Of a stretch of DNA of 64,000 bases, positions 10,661 through 22,489 are shown in pieces (the first letter of the stretch is position 1; each line of letters opens with the position of its first letter). A program made the position numbers and the translations under genes. The stretch lies in NCBI RefSeq assembly GCF_002930155.1, contig NZ_PHND01000001.1:248001-312000 (forward strand), written 5' to 3'. A model generated the notes under the pieces. It did no database searches, was not told the DNA's origin, and saw nothing but the letters and a program-made list of their open reading frames with translations. Origin of the DNA: Entomoplasma ellychniae (GTDB taxonomy: Bacteria > Bacillota_I > Bacilli_A > Mycoplasmatales > Mycoplasmataceae).

Positions 10661-11989
10661 ATGAAAACCATAATAATTGGAGGATCTGCCACAGGGATGG
10701 GAGTTGCTGCAAAACTTAAAAGATTAGACCCAAAAAATGAAATTATTGTTATTCAAGACAAAGAATATGTATCACTGGGAGCTTGTGGAATACCTTATTT
10801 TGTGGGTGATAATTTTTCTAACCCTGAAACCTTAATTGCTAGAACAGTTGAAAAATTTGAAGAAACCGGAGTTAAGGTTATAAAAAATACTAAAGTAGAT
10901 AATGTTAATTTTGAAAGCAAAGAAGTATTTTTTAATAATGAATCTTTAAAGTATGATAAATTAGTTATAGCTGTTGGGTCCAAACCTATAATACCATCCA
11001 TTAAAAATGTTAATGCAAATAACATATTCACTGTTAACTCAAAAGAAGATGGAATAATAATTAAAAATAAAATAACAAAAGAAAGCAAAGTTTTAATTAT
11101 AGGTTCTGGATTAATAGGTTTAGAGATGGTTGAAAATATTTATAATAGTAAACATTCAAAAATAACCATTATAGAAAAAGCGGATAAAATTCTTAAAAAT
11201 ATTTTTGATGAGGAGTTTAGTGATTTAGTTGAAAATAAAATTCACGATAAAAATATTACTCTTATAAAAAATGATGAAGTTATTGAATTTTTAGTTGATA
11301 ATAAAAACAATGTAACTCATGCTAAGACACGAAATGGTGAAACTATTCAATGTGACAGTGTTATTTTAAGTATTGGTGTTTTACCAAATACGCAATTGTT
11401 TAAAAAAACAAATTTAGAAATGGAATTAAATGGTGCTATTAAAATTAATCAATATTGTGAAACTAATATAGCAGATGTTTTTGCTGGTGGTGATTGTTGC
11501 AGTAGTCTAAGTTTCTTGTATAAAAACACAAAAACTTTTTACTTAGCTACAATAGCACACAAACAAGCAAAAATAATAGCTGATAATATAAATCAATCAA
11601 TGTCAAATCAGTTTATGGGCGGATTAGGTACAACTATAATTAGATTTTTTGATCTTGAGTTAGCTCGAAGTGGAGAAAACAGAACTTTTATGGAAAACCA
11701 AAAAATTAAAACAAGAGAAATTTTAATCAAAGATAAAGATCATACTAATTATGTTAGTGATCAAGAAGATTTATGACTAAAAATAATAGTTGATAATAAT
11801 ACAAATGAAATTATAAATGTTCAACTAGCAGGTAAAAATAAATCTGTTTTGAGAATATATGGATTAGTTAGTTTAATTTGATCAAGAGTTAAAGTTGATC
11901 ATTCTTTAGAACAAATAGATTTACCATATTCTCCACCGTTTTCAAGAACAACAGATATAATACATATAGCTTTAAGTAAGTTAGTGTAA
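10661..11989 (+). CDS. CoA-disulfide reductase / NADH oxidase family flavoprotein
   Basis: 442-residue FAD/NAD(P)H pyridine-nucleotide-disulfide oxidoreductase. The FAD site is IIIGGSATGMGVA at the N terminus, the single redox-active Cys is C42 in GACGIPYFVGD, the NAD(P)H-binding fold is VLIIGSGLIGLEM, and the second FAD motif is VFAGGDCC. The C-terminal dimerisation domain follows. A single active-site Cys places it with CoA-disulfide reductases and NADH oxidases, which reduce CoA-S-S-CoA, polysulfide or O2; sequence alone cannot choose. The start has AAGGAG 6 nt upstream. It lies 15 nt before a possible cystine symporter and behind a MerR-type promoter, which favours a thiol-redox role. Confidence 0.9.
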
Positions 11990-12004
11990 AGAAAGGTAAT
12001 AAAT

Positions 12005-13717
12005 ATGTTATTAAGTAGTTTTAGAGAAACTTTTTTAGAAAAGTTTTTAAGTATCAGCACATGACAATCATTATTAGCTATATTAATCTTTTTTGGGTTA
12101 ATGAGCGGATTTTGATATGGACTAAAAAAAATTAAAATAAAATTTGTTTACAGAATTTTAATAGGAATGCTTATAGGATTCATTGTTGGAATAACAATAC
12201 AAATAATAATAGGTTTTCCTGGTGGATCATGATTCTCACACAGTGGTAATTCAGCATGAGCAATGATTGATGGAAATTGAATAGATATTTCTAAATATTA
12301 TGTTTCTAATGGAGAAGGTTTTGTTTCAATTTCTTCTATTGTTGATTTAGAAAATGCAGCTGAGTTAATTAAAGGAACAATATTTTCTGATAATAATGGT
12401 ACTGAAGCGTTTGTTAATGCTATAGTATCAGATCAGTCAATTAAACAAGGGGTACACTGAGTTATAGAGTTCAATGTATGAGCTTCTTTATTAAAGCAAG
12501 TTTTTATAAATGGTATATTATTAATTACTGTGCCTGTTGTTTTTATTGCTATATTTAAAGTTGTAGCTACACCTGGAACAAAAGGGTTGGGAAGAATATC
12601 TGGAAAAGCAGTAGCAATATTATTAATAAATGTTGCAATTGCATTTACAATAACTTTTTGATTGGGATATTTTTTGAAAATAGGAAATGGTTTAAATTTT
12701 GACAATCAATTACAGGGTGGATCAGGAACAACTGATTCTAAATCTTTACCATCAATTATTTGAGGTTATGTCCCTTCAAATTTTGTAGTAGCGTTTTCTG
12801 CTGCTGCTGTTCTTCCAATAATTGTCTTAGCAGTTTTATTTGGCACAGCAACAAAATTTGTTAGAAAAAAACATCCTGAATCAATGAACAATTTAATGAA
12901 TTTCATGAATAGAGCATGAGACATTATAATGTCAGTCTTAATGATGTTTATGAAAATAATGCCATTAGCAGTTATGGCCATGCTGGCAACTTCAATTACA
13001 ACAAGAGCAATTGGTGCTCTTGGATCAATAGGATTAATTTTAGCTGTTGGGTACATTGGTTTATTTGTGATGCTTGGTTTTATGACATTAATCTTATTTG
13101 TTTCAGGTATCAATATAAAAGCATGGTGAAAGTATGCATGAAGACCTTTAATACAAGGTTTTTCAACTCAATCATCAAATGCAACTTTACCAATTACAAT
13201 GCAGACTTTGAATAGTGAAATGAAAGTCAGTGATAAAGTAGTCAGCATAGTAGCCCCACTTTCAACTTCATTAGGATTAGTTGCTTGTGCTGGGGTTCAA
13301 GCTGGTTTAATTATGTCAGTTTTACATACAGGATCTGATTCAGTTAGTCAAATGAATATATTCGCTTACTTTATAATGGGTTTATTTACAACAGTTGTTG
13401 CAAGCATTGGGATTGCTGGAGTTCCTGGAACAGCTACAGTTGTTACTTTTGCTGTGCTAAACGGAATTGGATTTGGGCCATATTTTGCACCAGTCTATGC
13501 AATATTTGGAGCTATTGATGGATTATTTGATATGGGTAGAACAGCTACAAATGTTACTGGTGGTGTTTTTGCAGCAACACTTGTTGCAAAAGAAGAGGGC
13601 TTATTCGAAAATGAAACAGAATTAATATCTGCAAAAAAACTTGAAAGTATCAAAGACAAAATTTCTAAAAAAGAATCAAAAAAATCTAGAAAAATTTTTA
13701 GAAAAAATAAAAATTAA
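12005..13717 (+). CDS. Dicarboxylate/amino acid:cation symporter (possibly L-cystine)
   Basis: 570-residue secondary transporter of the DAACS family. Diagnostic motifs are a serine-rich re-entrant loop (FSTQSSNATLPITMQTL), GIAGVPGTATV and, near the C terminus, DMGRTATNVTGG, equivalent to the D-R-T-N substrate site of GltPh-type carriers. About nine hydrophobic segments are visible. It has a long extracellular insert after helix 2 (about residues 75-160) and a Lys-rich cytoplasmic tail. TcyP-type cystine carriers belong to this family, and pairing with a disulfide reductase makes cystine a reasonable guess, but glutamate or aspartate cannot be excluded. It shares an operon with the reductase and ends in a terminator. 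Confidence 0.88.
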
Positions 13718-13721
13718 TTTT

Positions 13722-13747
13722 AAAACTAACATTTGTTAGTTTTTTTT
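13722..13747 (+). terminator. Intrinsic terminator after the symporter
   Basis: AAAACTAAC and GTTAGTTTT form a 9-bp stem with a 4-nt loop, followed by a T run. Confidence 0.85.
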
Positions 13748-14097
13748 GTAATCAAAAAAAAGAGATTAAAGCTAAACTTAGTTATGATGTTTTATAGAGC
13801 TAAAATGATTTTACAAAATTTTTTAATTGGTTCATAGTCATTTAATTGACGTTTTAATCTAATATTACAAAATGATAAAAAGTTTTTGATTATTGCATTT
13901 AAAAAGTTTAATTAATAGCTAGCTTTATCATCAACAATTTTTTTAAACAACAATGGTCATAATTATTTTTACTTTAAAGTTTATACTAATTTAAAAAAGA
14001 ATAAAAAATCAAATCTTAAAATGGTTTAATTTTATATCCTAGATAATATATAATATATATAATTAAAAACTTTATCATAAGTAAAATAGGAGAAATA
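13748..14097. other. Intergenic region upstream of valS, possible gene remnant
   Basis: About 350 bp without an intact gene. On the minus strand around 13790-13880 short stretches read like protein (LRLKRQLNDYEPIKKFC) between stops, which might be the fossil of a transposase C terminus, but this is weak. Near 14045-14060 there are TATAAT-like repeats (TATAATATATATAAT) that could serve as the valS -10. I looked for a T-box (AGGGTGG-type) motif and saw none. Confidence 0.35.
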
Positions 14098-16725
14098 ATG
14101 GCAAAAAAAGAGCTAGCGAGTAAATATAACAATGCAGAAGTAGAAAAAAATAAGTATCAATTATGAATGGATAAAAAATATTTTAAAGCTAATCCTAATT
14201 CAAATAAAAAACCATTTTCAATTATATTGCCACCACCAAATGTTACTGGTAAATTACATATTGGTCACGCATTTGGAGTTAGTATTCAAGATGCATTAAT
14301 TCGATACAAAAAATTTAAAGGTTTTGACACTGTTTTTATCCCAGGGATGGATCATGCTGGAATAAGTACTCAAGTAAAAGTTGAAGCAAAATTAAAAGAA
14401 CTAGGAATTAGTCGCTTTGATATTTCAAAAGAAGAGTTTTTAAAACATGTTTGAGATTGAAAAGAAGAGTATGCATTAACAATAAGAAATCAATGATCTA
14501 AAATGGGGCTTGGTTTTGACTATGATTTAGAAAAGTTTACACTTGACGCTGATGTTAACGCAAAAGTCCAAGAAATTTTTGTAGAATTTTACAATAAAAA
14601 ATTAATTTATAAGGGTAAAAGAATTGTAAACTGAGATCCAATTCAAAAAACAGCTGTTTCTAATATTGAAGTTATTTACAAAGAAGTTGAAGGAGAAATG
14701 TTTTATTTTAAATATTTCTTAGAATCAAAAGATAATTTTTTATCAGTTGCTACAACCAGACCTGAAACTATGTTTGCCGACCAATGTATTGTAGTTAACC
14801 CAAGTGATCAAAGATATGCTAAGTTTATTGGGAAGAATGTTATAAATCCAGTTAATAAAGAAATTATTCCAATTATTGCTGATGAATATGTTGAAATAGA
14901 ATTTGGAACTGGTGTTATGAAATGTACACCAGCTCATGACTTAAATGACTTTGAGATTGGCGAAAGACATAATTTAGCAAAACCTATTTGTATGAATGAA
15001 GATGCAACGATTAATCAAATGGGTGGAGAACTTTATGCTGGATTAGATAGATTTACTGCTAGAAAAAAAATTATTAAACAAACTAAAAAAGATAATACTT
15101 TTATAAAGTCTGAAAAAATAGTTCACCAAGTTGGATATAGTGAGAGAAGTAATGCAATCATAGAACCTTACTTGTCTGATCAATGATTTGTGGATATGAA
15201 ACCATTTCAACAAATGATTCTTGAAATGCAACAAAATGATCCAGAAATTGTTTTTTATCCAAAAAGATTTAATGATGTATTGATTAAATGAATGGAGAAT
15301 GTTCATGATTGAACAATTTCAAGACAGTTATGATGGGGACATCAAATTCCTGCTTGATACCATATTGATGACAAATCAAAAATTTATGTAGGAACAAAAC
15401 CTCCAATTGATATTGAAAATTGAGTGCAAGATCAAGACGTTTTAGATACATGATTTTCATCTGGTTTATGACCTTTTGTAACAACTATGCGCAGCGAAAA
15501 TGAACAATCAGTTTACTTTAAAAAATACTTTCCAATTAGTGTTATGGTAACTGGATTTGATATTATATTTTTTTGAGTTGCAAGGATGATATTTCAAACT
15601 AAAGAATATACAAATAAAATACCATTTAAAGATGTTTTGATTCATGGTTTGGTTAGAGCTGAAGATGGTGCTAAAATGAGCAAGTCTGCTGGGAATGGTG
15701 TTGATCCTATGCAAATTATTGAAGAAAAAGGAGCTGACGCTTTAAGGTTTTTTTTACTAAATGGTTCGACTCCAGGTTTAGATTTCAAATTCAGTGAAAT
15801 AAAAATTACCTCGGCTTGAAACTTTATTAACAAACTTTGAAATGCTTCCAGATATGTAATGATCAACATTGATGATTCATTTGTTTTAAACAAAAATTTT
15901 TACAATCAATTAAAACTAAGTGATGCTGATAAATGAATTCTTACACAATTGAGCATTGTTGAAAAATCAGTTAGTGAATTAATGGATAAATATGAATTTG
16001 CTCTTGTTGGTAAAATACTTTATGATTTTGTTTGAAATACATATTGTAGTTGATATATAGAATTGTCAAAAGTGAATTTAAATGATTCAATTAAAAAAGC
16101 AGCATCTAAGCAAACGCTTGTTTATGTTTTAAAAAATATTTTAGTTATGCTACATCCATTTATTCCATTTGTGACTGAACATATATATCAAAATTTAAAT
16201 ATGAAAGACTCTATTTTAGAAGAAAGCTGATTAAAAATAAATCACTGTTATGAAACTGATTATCTTAATATTGTTGTAGATTTAATTGGTTCAATTAGAG
16301 AATTTAAAGCAATTAATAATTTAAATAACAAAACTCACTTAGTCTTTCAAATTAATAACTTAACTTTTGATAAAAATAAAATTATTAACAAAAATTTAAA
16401 TCAAATAAATGAATTTTTATTATCATTTGTTAATTCCAAAATTATTTTAGATATAAATGATGATAATAAAAAAACAATTATTCCTATTCAAGACTTTACA
16501 ATTGAAATAAATAATGATGAATTTATTGATAATGAAAAAATGCTAAAAGAAATGATAATTCAAAAACAGAGTCTTGAACAAGAGCTTTTAAGATCTGAAA
16601 AAATGTTAAATAACATTAACTTTATTGCTAAAGCTAATCCAGATAAAATAGTTGAAGAAAAAGCTAAGTATGAGCAATACAAAATTCAATTAGAATTAAT
16701 CAACAATAAACTAAACAAGATTTAA
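14098..16725 (+). CDS. valS: Valyl-tRNA synthetase
   Basis: 875-residue class Ia synthetase charging tRNA-Val. The HIGH motif is at residues 54-57 (KLHIGHAFG), the CP1 editing domain covers about 190-330 ([23 protein letters not shown]), and KMSKS is at 526-530 ([13 protein letters not shown]). The anticodon-binding domain follows, then a C-terminal coiled-coil arm (about 815-875) typical of ValRS. AGGAG precedes ATG 14098. Many Trp codons are TGA. The gene is followed closely by the acidic-protein gene at 16772. Identification is secure. Confidence 0.97.
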
Positions 16726-16771
16726 TAAATAAAGTTATAATTTAAATAAGAATGTAATTTGAAAGGTTTTT

Positions 16772-18664
16772 ATGAGAAAAGTTTCTTTAGATTTAATTAA
16801 AAAAATAAATAACTATGTTTTAATTCAAAAAGTTTCAAATGATGCTGTTTTAATTTTAATTAATCATGAAATAAAAGTGTATCCTCATGATATTCAAGAA
16901 CACATTAAAAAGTATATAAAGTATTTATTGTGATTAGATGATAATCAAAAAGATACTAAAAATGCTTGAGATAAATATATAAATCGTGTTGAATGATTAG
17001 AAGAACAAAACTCTAAAGATTCATTACCATCACAAAGTAATAAATCAAGAATGCAAAGAATCGTTCAAGATTTTGAAGAACAAGAAAAACTTTTAAAACA
17101 AAAGCGTGAAAATAATAAAAGATTAGAATCAATATCAAAAGAATTATGAAAAGACCAGATTAGTGATCAAGAAGATATTCAAATGGCTTTTGAAGAAGTT
17201 ATATTATCTAATGGGGAAACTTTTATTGCTACTTTAATTGAAGAATCATTGGTGTTGGATGAGGGAACTAATGAAGAATTAAATCAAACAATTATTTTTG
17301 ATGATGAATTAAACACAATTTTAACTGAAGATAAAATTGAAGATACAAAACTTGAAGATATTATTCAAATTGCAGAAAATGAAAATGCAGTTCAAGATAA
17401 TGCTTCTTTAGATGAAATGCTTTTAAATAATTTAATGAAAGAGTCAGAAGAATTAATTGAAGATCAATTAGAAGATTTATCAAAAGTAGAAACTCAATCA
17501 ACTGATATATTAACTTTAGATTTGTTAGATGAACTTGAAAAAAATGATCAGGAAACTTCTACATTCGGAAAAACATTTAGAGCTCTTCCAATTATTGACT
17601 TAGAAGAGGAAGAAGAGGAAGAAGAATTTAAACAATTTAGTTCTAATAAATCAGTTGATGAGATATTAAATGAAATTAATTTAAGACTTGATAACAATAA
17701 CAGCGAATTATTTAGACTAAACGAAGATGATGTTAAAGATGAAGACATATCAACATCTGATTATTTTATGTTTGAAGATGTTATTTCAAAAGACTCAACA
17801 ATTGAACCAGAAATTTCATATAATCAAGATTTAATTGATGGTAATACAATTATGATTGAAGAAGAAAATCAAGAAGAATCAAATGAAGATTTTATAATTG
17901 TTGATGATTACACTTCTAAAACTAATCTAGAAGAATTGAGAAGTTTTGAAGAAGAATTTTCAGATATTATTATTGATAAATCACAACTGGTAGAAGATGG
18001 TTTTGATTCAAGTTTAAAAACTCCTGAACCTTTGGCTAATAATATTGAAAAGATACTTTATAATTCAAATGAAAAAAGTTTTGATAATCAAAATACTACT
18101 AATGATAAAGTTGAATTTTCTTTACAAGCAGAAACTGAAAGTTTAACAGAAAAAGAGATAAAAAAAGCATCAATTGAAAGTGAAGATTATGCTGAAATAG
18201 AACTTGAACAAAATGCTTTAGATACAATAATTAGTGATTCTTCATCACAAATATTGGTTGATAAAGAAGAAACATATTTAACAATTAGAAAGTATGATGA
18301 TTTGCCTTTAGAAGAGTTTATTTTGAACGCTGAAGAAAAGACATTATTTGAAACAACTTCTGAAGATGAAGAGACAGTTGATCAATCAATGTTTGAAGAC
18401 TCAACACTACAAACATTTGCTGAAAATCAGAATTCAACACTTGGAGCATTAGAGTTTTTAAATCAACTAGAAGATAAGTATTCAACATTATTAGAAGTTG
18501 ATTCTGAAGACATTAATAATACACTTCAAGATTCACAAGAGTTTAAAACTAAATCAACAAATACAATGGAAGCTTTAGATTTTTTAAATAAAATGGACAA
18601 TAAATATAGTGAAATTTTAGATGATGATGAAGATTTAACAGAATTTTTAGAAGAAATAGAATAA
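16772..18664 (+). CDS. Large acidic Glu/Asp-rich protein
   Basis: 630-residue protein of unknown function. The first 135 residues are fairly basic (MRKVSLDLIKKINNYVLIQK) with TGA-coded Trp. The remaining 490 or so are extremely acidic and low in Lys, with no membrane segment, and include an uninterrupted run of eight Glu near 17606. The C terminus carries two related units of about 20 residues, LGALEFLNQLEDKYSTLLE and MEALDFLNKMDNKYSEILD, separated by about 35 residues. Two-part basic/acidic proteins with short terminal repeats are seen among mollicute cytoskeletal proteins, but I have no homology evidence for that here. Follows valS by 46 nt and ends in a strong terminator. Confidence 0.8.
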
Positions 18665-18685
18665 TAGCAAGTTAAAATGAATACC

Positions 18686-18738
18686 AAAAAGAAAGTAAAA
18701 AAGAAAGCTCTAAACTTTCTTTTTTACTTCCTTTTTTT
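18686..18738 (+). terminator. Strong intrinsic terminator
   Basis: GAAAGTAAAAAAGAAAG (18691-18707) pairs with CTTTCTTTTTTACTTC (18715-18730), a stem of about 16 bp with a 7-nt loop, followed by CTTTTTTTG. Confidence 0.85.
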
Positions 18739-18938
18739 GTTTTGCTATAAATTGTCTAGCAATTTTAATATCAATTGTTCATTATTTTTCATCGATGACT
18801 TTAATAGCTTTATCATATTTTTATTTTAGCTACAATTTATTTTTTATTGGATTTAGAAAGTTTTTTATGATAAAAAACAACTAATATTCATTAAATGATA
18901 TTTTTAATTTATAATTTAAAAGAAATGGAGAAACGTTT

Positions 18939-20528
18939 ATGAAAATAATTATTAAACAACATTTTTGACTTTTTTTAATTAATATATTTTTGACAATTGT
19001 TGGATCTATTGGGGCGCTTTTCTTTGCTTACTTTTTTGGTAAAGTGATTGAGTTTGCAATTTCTAAAGATTTGCAAAGCTTTATTTTTTATATAATTGTT
19101 GCTTTGCTAACAACTACCATCGCTATTGTTTCTGATTACTTGTCAGTGTTGATTCAAAATAAAATAATTAAGGAAATTAACCAAGAATTACGTAAAAAAT
19201 ATTATGACAAAATTTTATCTGATCAATTTAATAGTAATATAGACACTGGAAAATTTATAAATAATTCATCAAACAAAATATCTCAATTAGAAATATTTTA
19301 TTATGAAAGTGTTTTTTCAATTTTTAATGGAATTTGTTTTTTAATTTTATCAATAGTTATGGTTATTTATTACAATTGATTAATTTTTATAATAACAACT
19401 TTTTTCTCAATTTTAGTGTTTTTAGTTCCTTTTTTAACAACTAAAAAATCCCAAAAAAAAATAGAAATTTCTAATCAAGCAAACGATGATTTTTTGCAGT
19501 TTAGCAAAGATAGTGTTAAATCATATTGAAATTATTGAAGCTTAAATAAAACCAATAAACTTAAGTCTGATTTAATGAAAATATCAAATAATTATGAAAA
19601 AGAAAACAAGATAAATAAAAACTTTCAAGGATTGCAAGTTATGTTAAGTACAATAACAATTTATTTAATTCAAATTATTTTAATAACTTTAATTTCATTT
19701 TTTTTATTTAAAAATATTTTTACAGTTGCAATTGTTGTAACTTTGTCGCAAGTAACGTCACAATATATTCAATCATTTGGAATAATTCTAAATCATTTTA
19801 TTAAATATTTAAACTTACGCAAAACAAATAATGAGATTAATGAACCTTGTATCAAAGAATTAGAAAATTTCACAAAAACCAAAGTCATTGATGAAAAATT
19901 AGATTCAATAATATTTAAAAATTTCACATTTAAATATGATGAAACAACAATCTTGGATAAAATAAATTTAAAAATAATTAACGGTGATAAAGTTTTAATT
20001 TTGGGAAAATCAGGAGTTGGTAAATCCACTTTGCTAAAGCAATTATTTTATCCAAGATTATTTGAAGAAAAAAGTGAAATATTCATAAATGATATGAGTT
20101 GTGAAAATTATGACATTCGTAAACAAGCAGTTTACATTGATCAAGATATTTTTTTAAGTAAGGACACAATTTGAAACAATATTACATTGGCAAATCCTGA
20201 AATCAACAAGGAAGAAGTTGATTATTATTTAAATTTTTTGCAATTAAATCATTTAATTGATAGATTAGAATTTGGTCTTGAAACAATTATTCTAGATAAC
20301 ATGCAAAATTTGAGTGGCGGAGAAAGACAGCGTTTTGCAATTTTGAGAGGTTTGGTTGCAAAAAAACCTTGGATGTTTTTGGATGAAGTTAACTCTGCAT
20401 TAGATAAAAAAACTTCAGGTTTAATAATGAATTATTTATTAGATAAAAAAGATTTCACTATTATTATGGTTGCTCATCATATTGAAAAGGAGCACTTAAT
20501 TAAGTTCAACAAAATTATTAAATTATAA
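18939..20528 (+). CDS. ABC exporter, fused permease-ATPase
   Basis: 529-residue half-transporter of the exporter type. An N-terminal domain of about six transmembrane helices (residues 10-310) is followed by an ATPase domain with Walker A GKSGVGKST (about 356-364), signature LSGGERQRFA (about 458-467), Walker B WMFLDEV and a switch His in VAHH. No peptidase C39 domain is present. Such proteins act as homo- or heterodimers exporting peptides, lipids or drugs; the substrate is unknown. It stands alone, between the terminator after the acidic gene and a long gene-poor region, so a homodimer or a distant partner is implied. Confidence 0.88.
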
Positions 20529-20979
20529 TTCATTTTTAAAATTTTAAAGTCGTTAAAATTTTCAATTGTCATATAATTTTCTTTTATTTTATATACAAAT
20601 AAGTTTTTTGATAAAATGTACTTCATCTTTTTTTCATTTTGACTAATACAGAAATAATTATTACTAATTTAATTTAATTATTTACTAATGTTTTATATTA
20701 ATAATTAAAAACCAGTAAATTTTCAAGACGTCTAATATCTTTAAAAAATTATTTCAATTATGTAAAATAGAAGTAATTTTTTAGAAAGCTCAACTCATCA
20801 AGGATTTCTTTTAATCACCTTTATAACATTAATATTACATAATATTTTTAAATCAACCAACACAAAAGGAAAAAGGTTACTTAAGTTGTGTCGAATTGTC
20901 GAATTGTAAGTGATAATGTCTCAATGAATTAGAAAGTAAAAATGTCTTAAAGCCTCAAAATTATATTTGAGGTGATGAA
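20529..20979. other. AT-rich region with no identifiable gene
   Basis: About 450 bp between the ABC exporter and the transposase remnant. All frames are closed by frequent stops in both strands. Near 20890-20930 there is a short repeated GTCGAATTGTCGAATTG and the flanking GTCTCAATGAATTAG and GTCTTAAAGCCTC, which may be parts of a decayed insertion-sequence end. Nothing else was recognised. Confidence 0.4.
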
Positions 20980-21370
20980 ATGAGAACAAAGTTAGACTAG
21001 ATCAAAAGAATGCATTTGAAGTTATTGAACAAGTAGTGAAGGGCAAGATTACAAAATAAAAGCAGCAATCATACTTAATTGCACAATAAGAACGATCAAT
21101 AAAAAAATAATAAGATATAAATAAAATGGTATAAAAGGTTTTATTCATAAAAACTGTAATAAAAAATCTAATAACCAACACCTAAAGTTGTAGTTAACAA
21201 AATTTTAAAACTAAGATATTAAATTTAATATGATTTTAGTTATATACATTTTTGAGAAAAATTAATTCAAGATCACGATATTAAGATTTCTTATAAAATA
21301 TTAATTTTTATTCTTGAAAAACAATATATTATTTCACCTTTTTCACACCGTTCAACTAGAAAGAAAATCG
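20980..21370 (+). pseudogene. Fossil transposase, ISNCY/IS1202-like
   Basis: A ribosome-binding site (GAGGTGATGAA) and ATG at 20980 start MRTKLD, then stops and frameshifts break the frame. Joining frames recovers DQKNAFEVIEQVVKGKITK, a helix-turn-helix stretch KAAIILNCTIRTINKKI, NGIKGFIHKNCNKKSNNQ, and FSYIHFWEKLIQDHDIKIS, then LEKQYIISPFSHRSTRKK. This order (HTH, GIxGFIHxN, FxYxHFxEKL, SPxxHRxTRKK) is that of the N-terminal half of ISNCY/IS1202-type transposases. The DDE catalytic part is missing or unrecognisable. Family assignment is from motif memory only. Confidence 0.55.
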
Positions 21371-21583
21371 TCTCCATGATATAGAACAATAAATTTACGA
21401 AAAATATTTTAAATAAATAATAAAAACTCAATTTTATGACTGTGCTTTTATCAATATTGTTAATTTTTATTTAATACTTACTTTTTTGGTATCCCTACAA
21501 GTCTATTATTTTTTTTATTTCAAAAACTTATATTAATAATAATTAACATTATAGTAAAATTATATTAATAGAAATGATTTGTG
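21371..21583. other. Gene-free stretch before the exonuclease-like gene
   Basis: AT-rich, probably the last remains of the mobile element followed by the promoter of the next operon. TATAGTAAAATTATATTAATAG at 21551-21572 contains candidate -10 elements. No terminal inverted repeat could be fixed by eye. Confidence 0.3.
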
Positions 21584-22489
21584 ATGAGATATAAGGACTT
21601 AAAAATTGATGGTCAAAAAGTTATTTTAAATAATAAACAAAGTATTTTTTTTGATACTAACAGTATTCAAAAAAATATTTCAGAAATTAAATTTCCTGTT
21701 TTGATTGTTGATACAGAATTTTTTAACAGAAGTCATGACTGAGAAAAAACAGAACCACATTTATATGATGAACAAAATAAAGACCAAGTTTATTTAATAA
21801 ATTATTCATTCGCTAAATCTTTTAAAGAAATAGAAATTAGAAATAATTTTAAATCTATAAACAATTTATCCATTAAAAGAAAACCAAATGATCTTAATTA
21901 TGATTTTAAAAAACAACATGATTCAATGTTTGCAAGTTTTATGAGCATGTGTTTTAATAAAAATATTAAAACAGTAATTTTTGCAGGACAAGATAATGAC
22001 AAAAAAATATTAGAGAATTGAATTAATTCACATAAATCATTATTTCATAATAGAAAAAGTGATTTATTTATTTTGAATAAAGAAACAAATACTTATAAAT
22101 TAAATAGTTTTGATATTTATGACTTATTAGAACAAACCTTAAGTTTTACTAACTTTGACAGTGAAGGTAATAAATTTTATAATGAAAACAATTTAAAAAA
22201 CGGTCAAAAGGAACAAACCATAGCTCTTCGTAGTTTGAAAAAATTTTTTAATTACACTAGAAAATTGCATACTAATGTTGATTTTGAAGAAGAAGATATA
22301 ACATTTTTATGTACAAAAGCCTTAAAGTTTTATTCATTAAAAGAGTTGGATGAAAAACAACATGCATATTTGTCAAAATTTATAAAAGATGTCAAAAAAC
22401 ATTGTTATAATGATGTTTTAAAAATTTTATTGTTGATAAAATTTATTAATTACATATATTGAAAGATTGTGGAGAAAAAAGATGAATAA
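21584..22489 (+). CDS. Hypothetical protein, possible DEDD-type exonuclease fold
   Basis: 301-residue soluble protein heading the yqeH operon. The region FPVLIVDTEFFNRSHDW (DTE at residues 43-45) resembles the first exonuclease motif (DxE) of RNase T/DnaQ-like enzymes. AGQDNDKKILENW (about 128-140) could hold the second Asp, and SFDIYDLLEQTLSF fits the usual position of the helix after it. I could not identify a convincing third motif, so this is a suggestion only. TGA is Trp at 22460. The end overlaps yqeH by 8 nt. ATG 21584 or GTG 21581 could both be the start. Confidence 0.7.

Noticed and set aside
12766-13113. Long minus-strand open frames inside the symporter gene
   Set aside because: They lie opposite a full-length, well-recognised transporter and have no ribosome-binding site or family resemblance; they are shadows of its codon usage.
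13748-14097. T-box leader for valS
   Set aside because: No AGGGTGG-type T-box sequence, no specifier stem and no terminator hairpin were found in the region.
17600-17640. Simple GAAGAGGAAGAA run as a repeat element
   Set aside because: It is coding sequence for a run of Glu in the acidic protein, so it is explained by amino acid composition.
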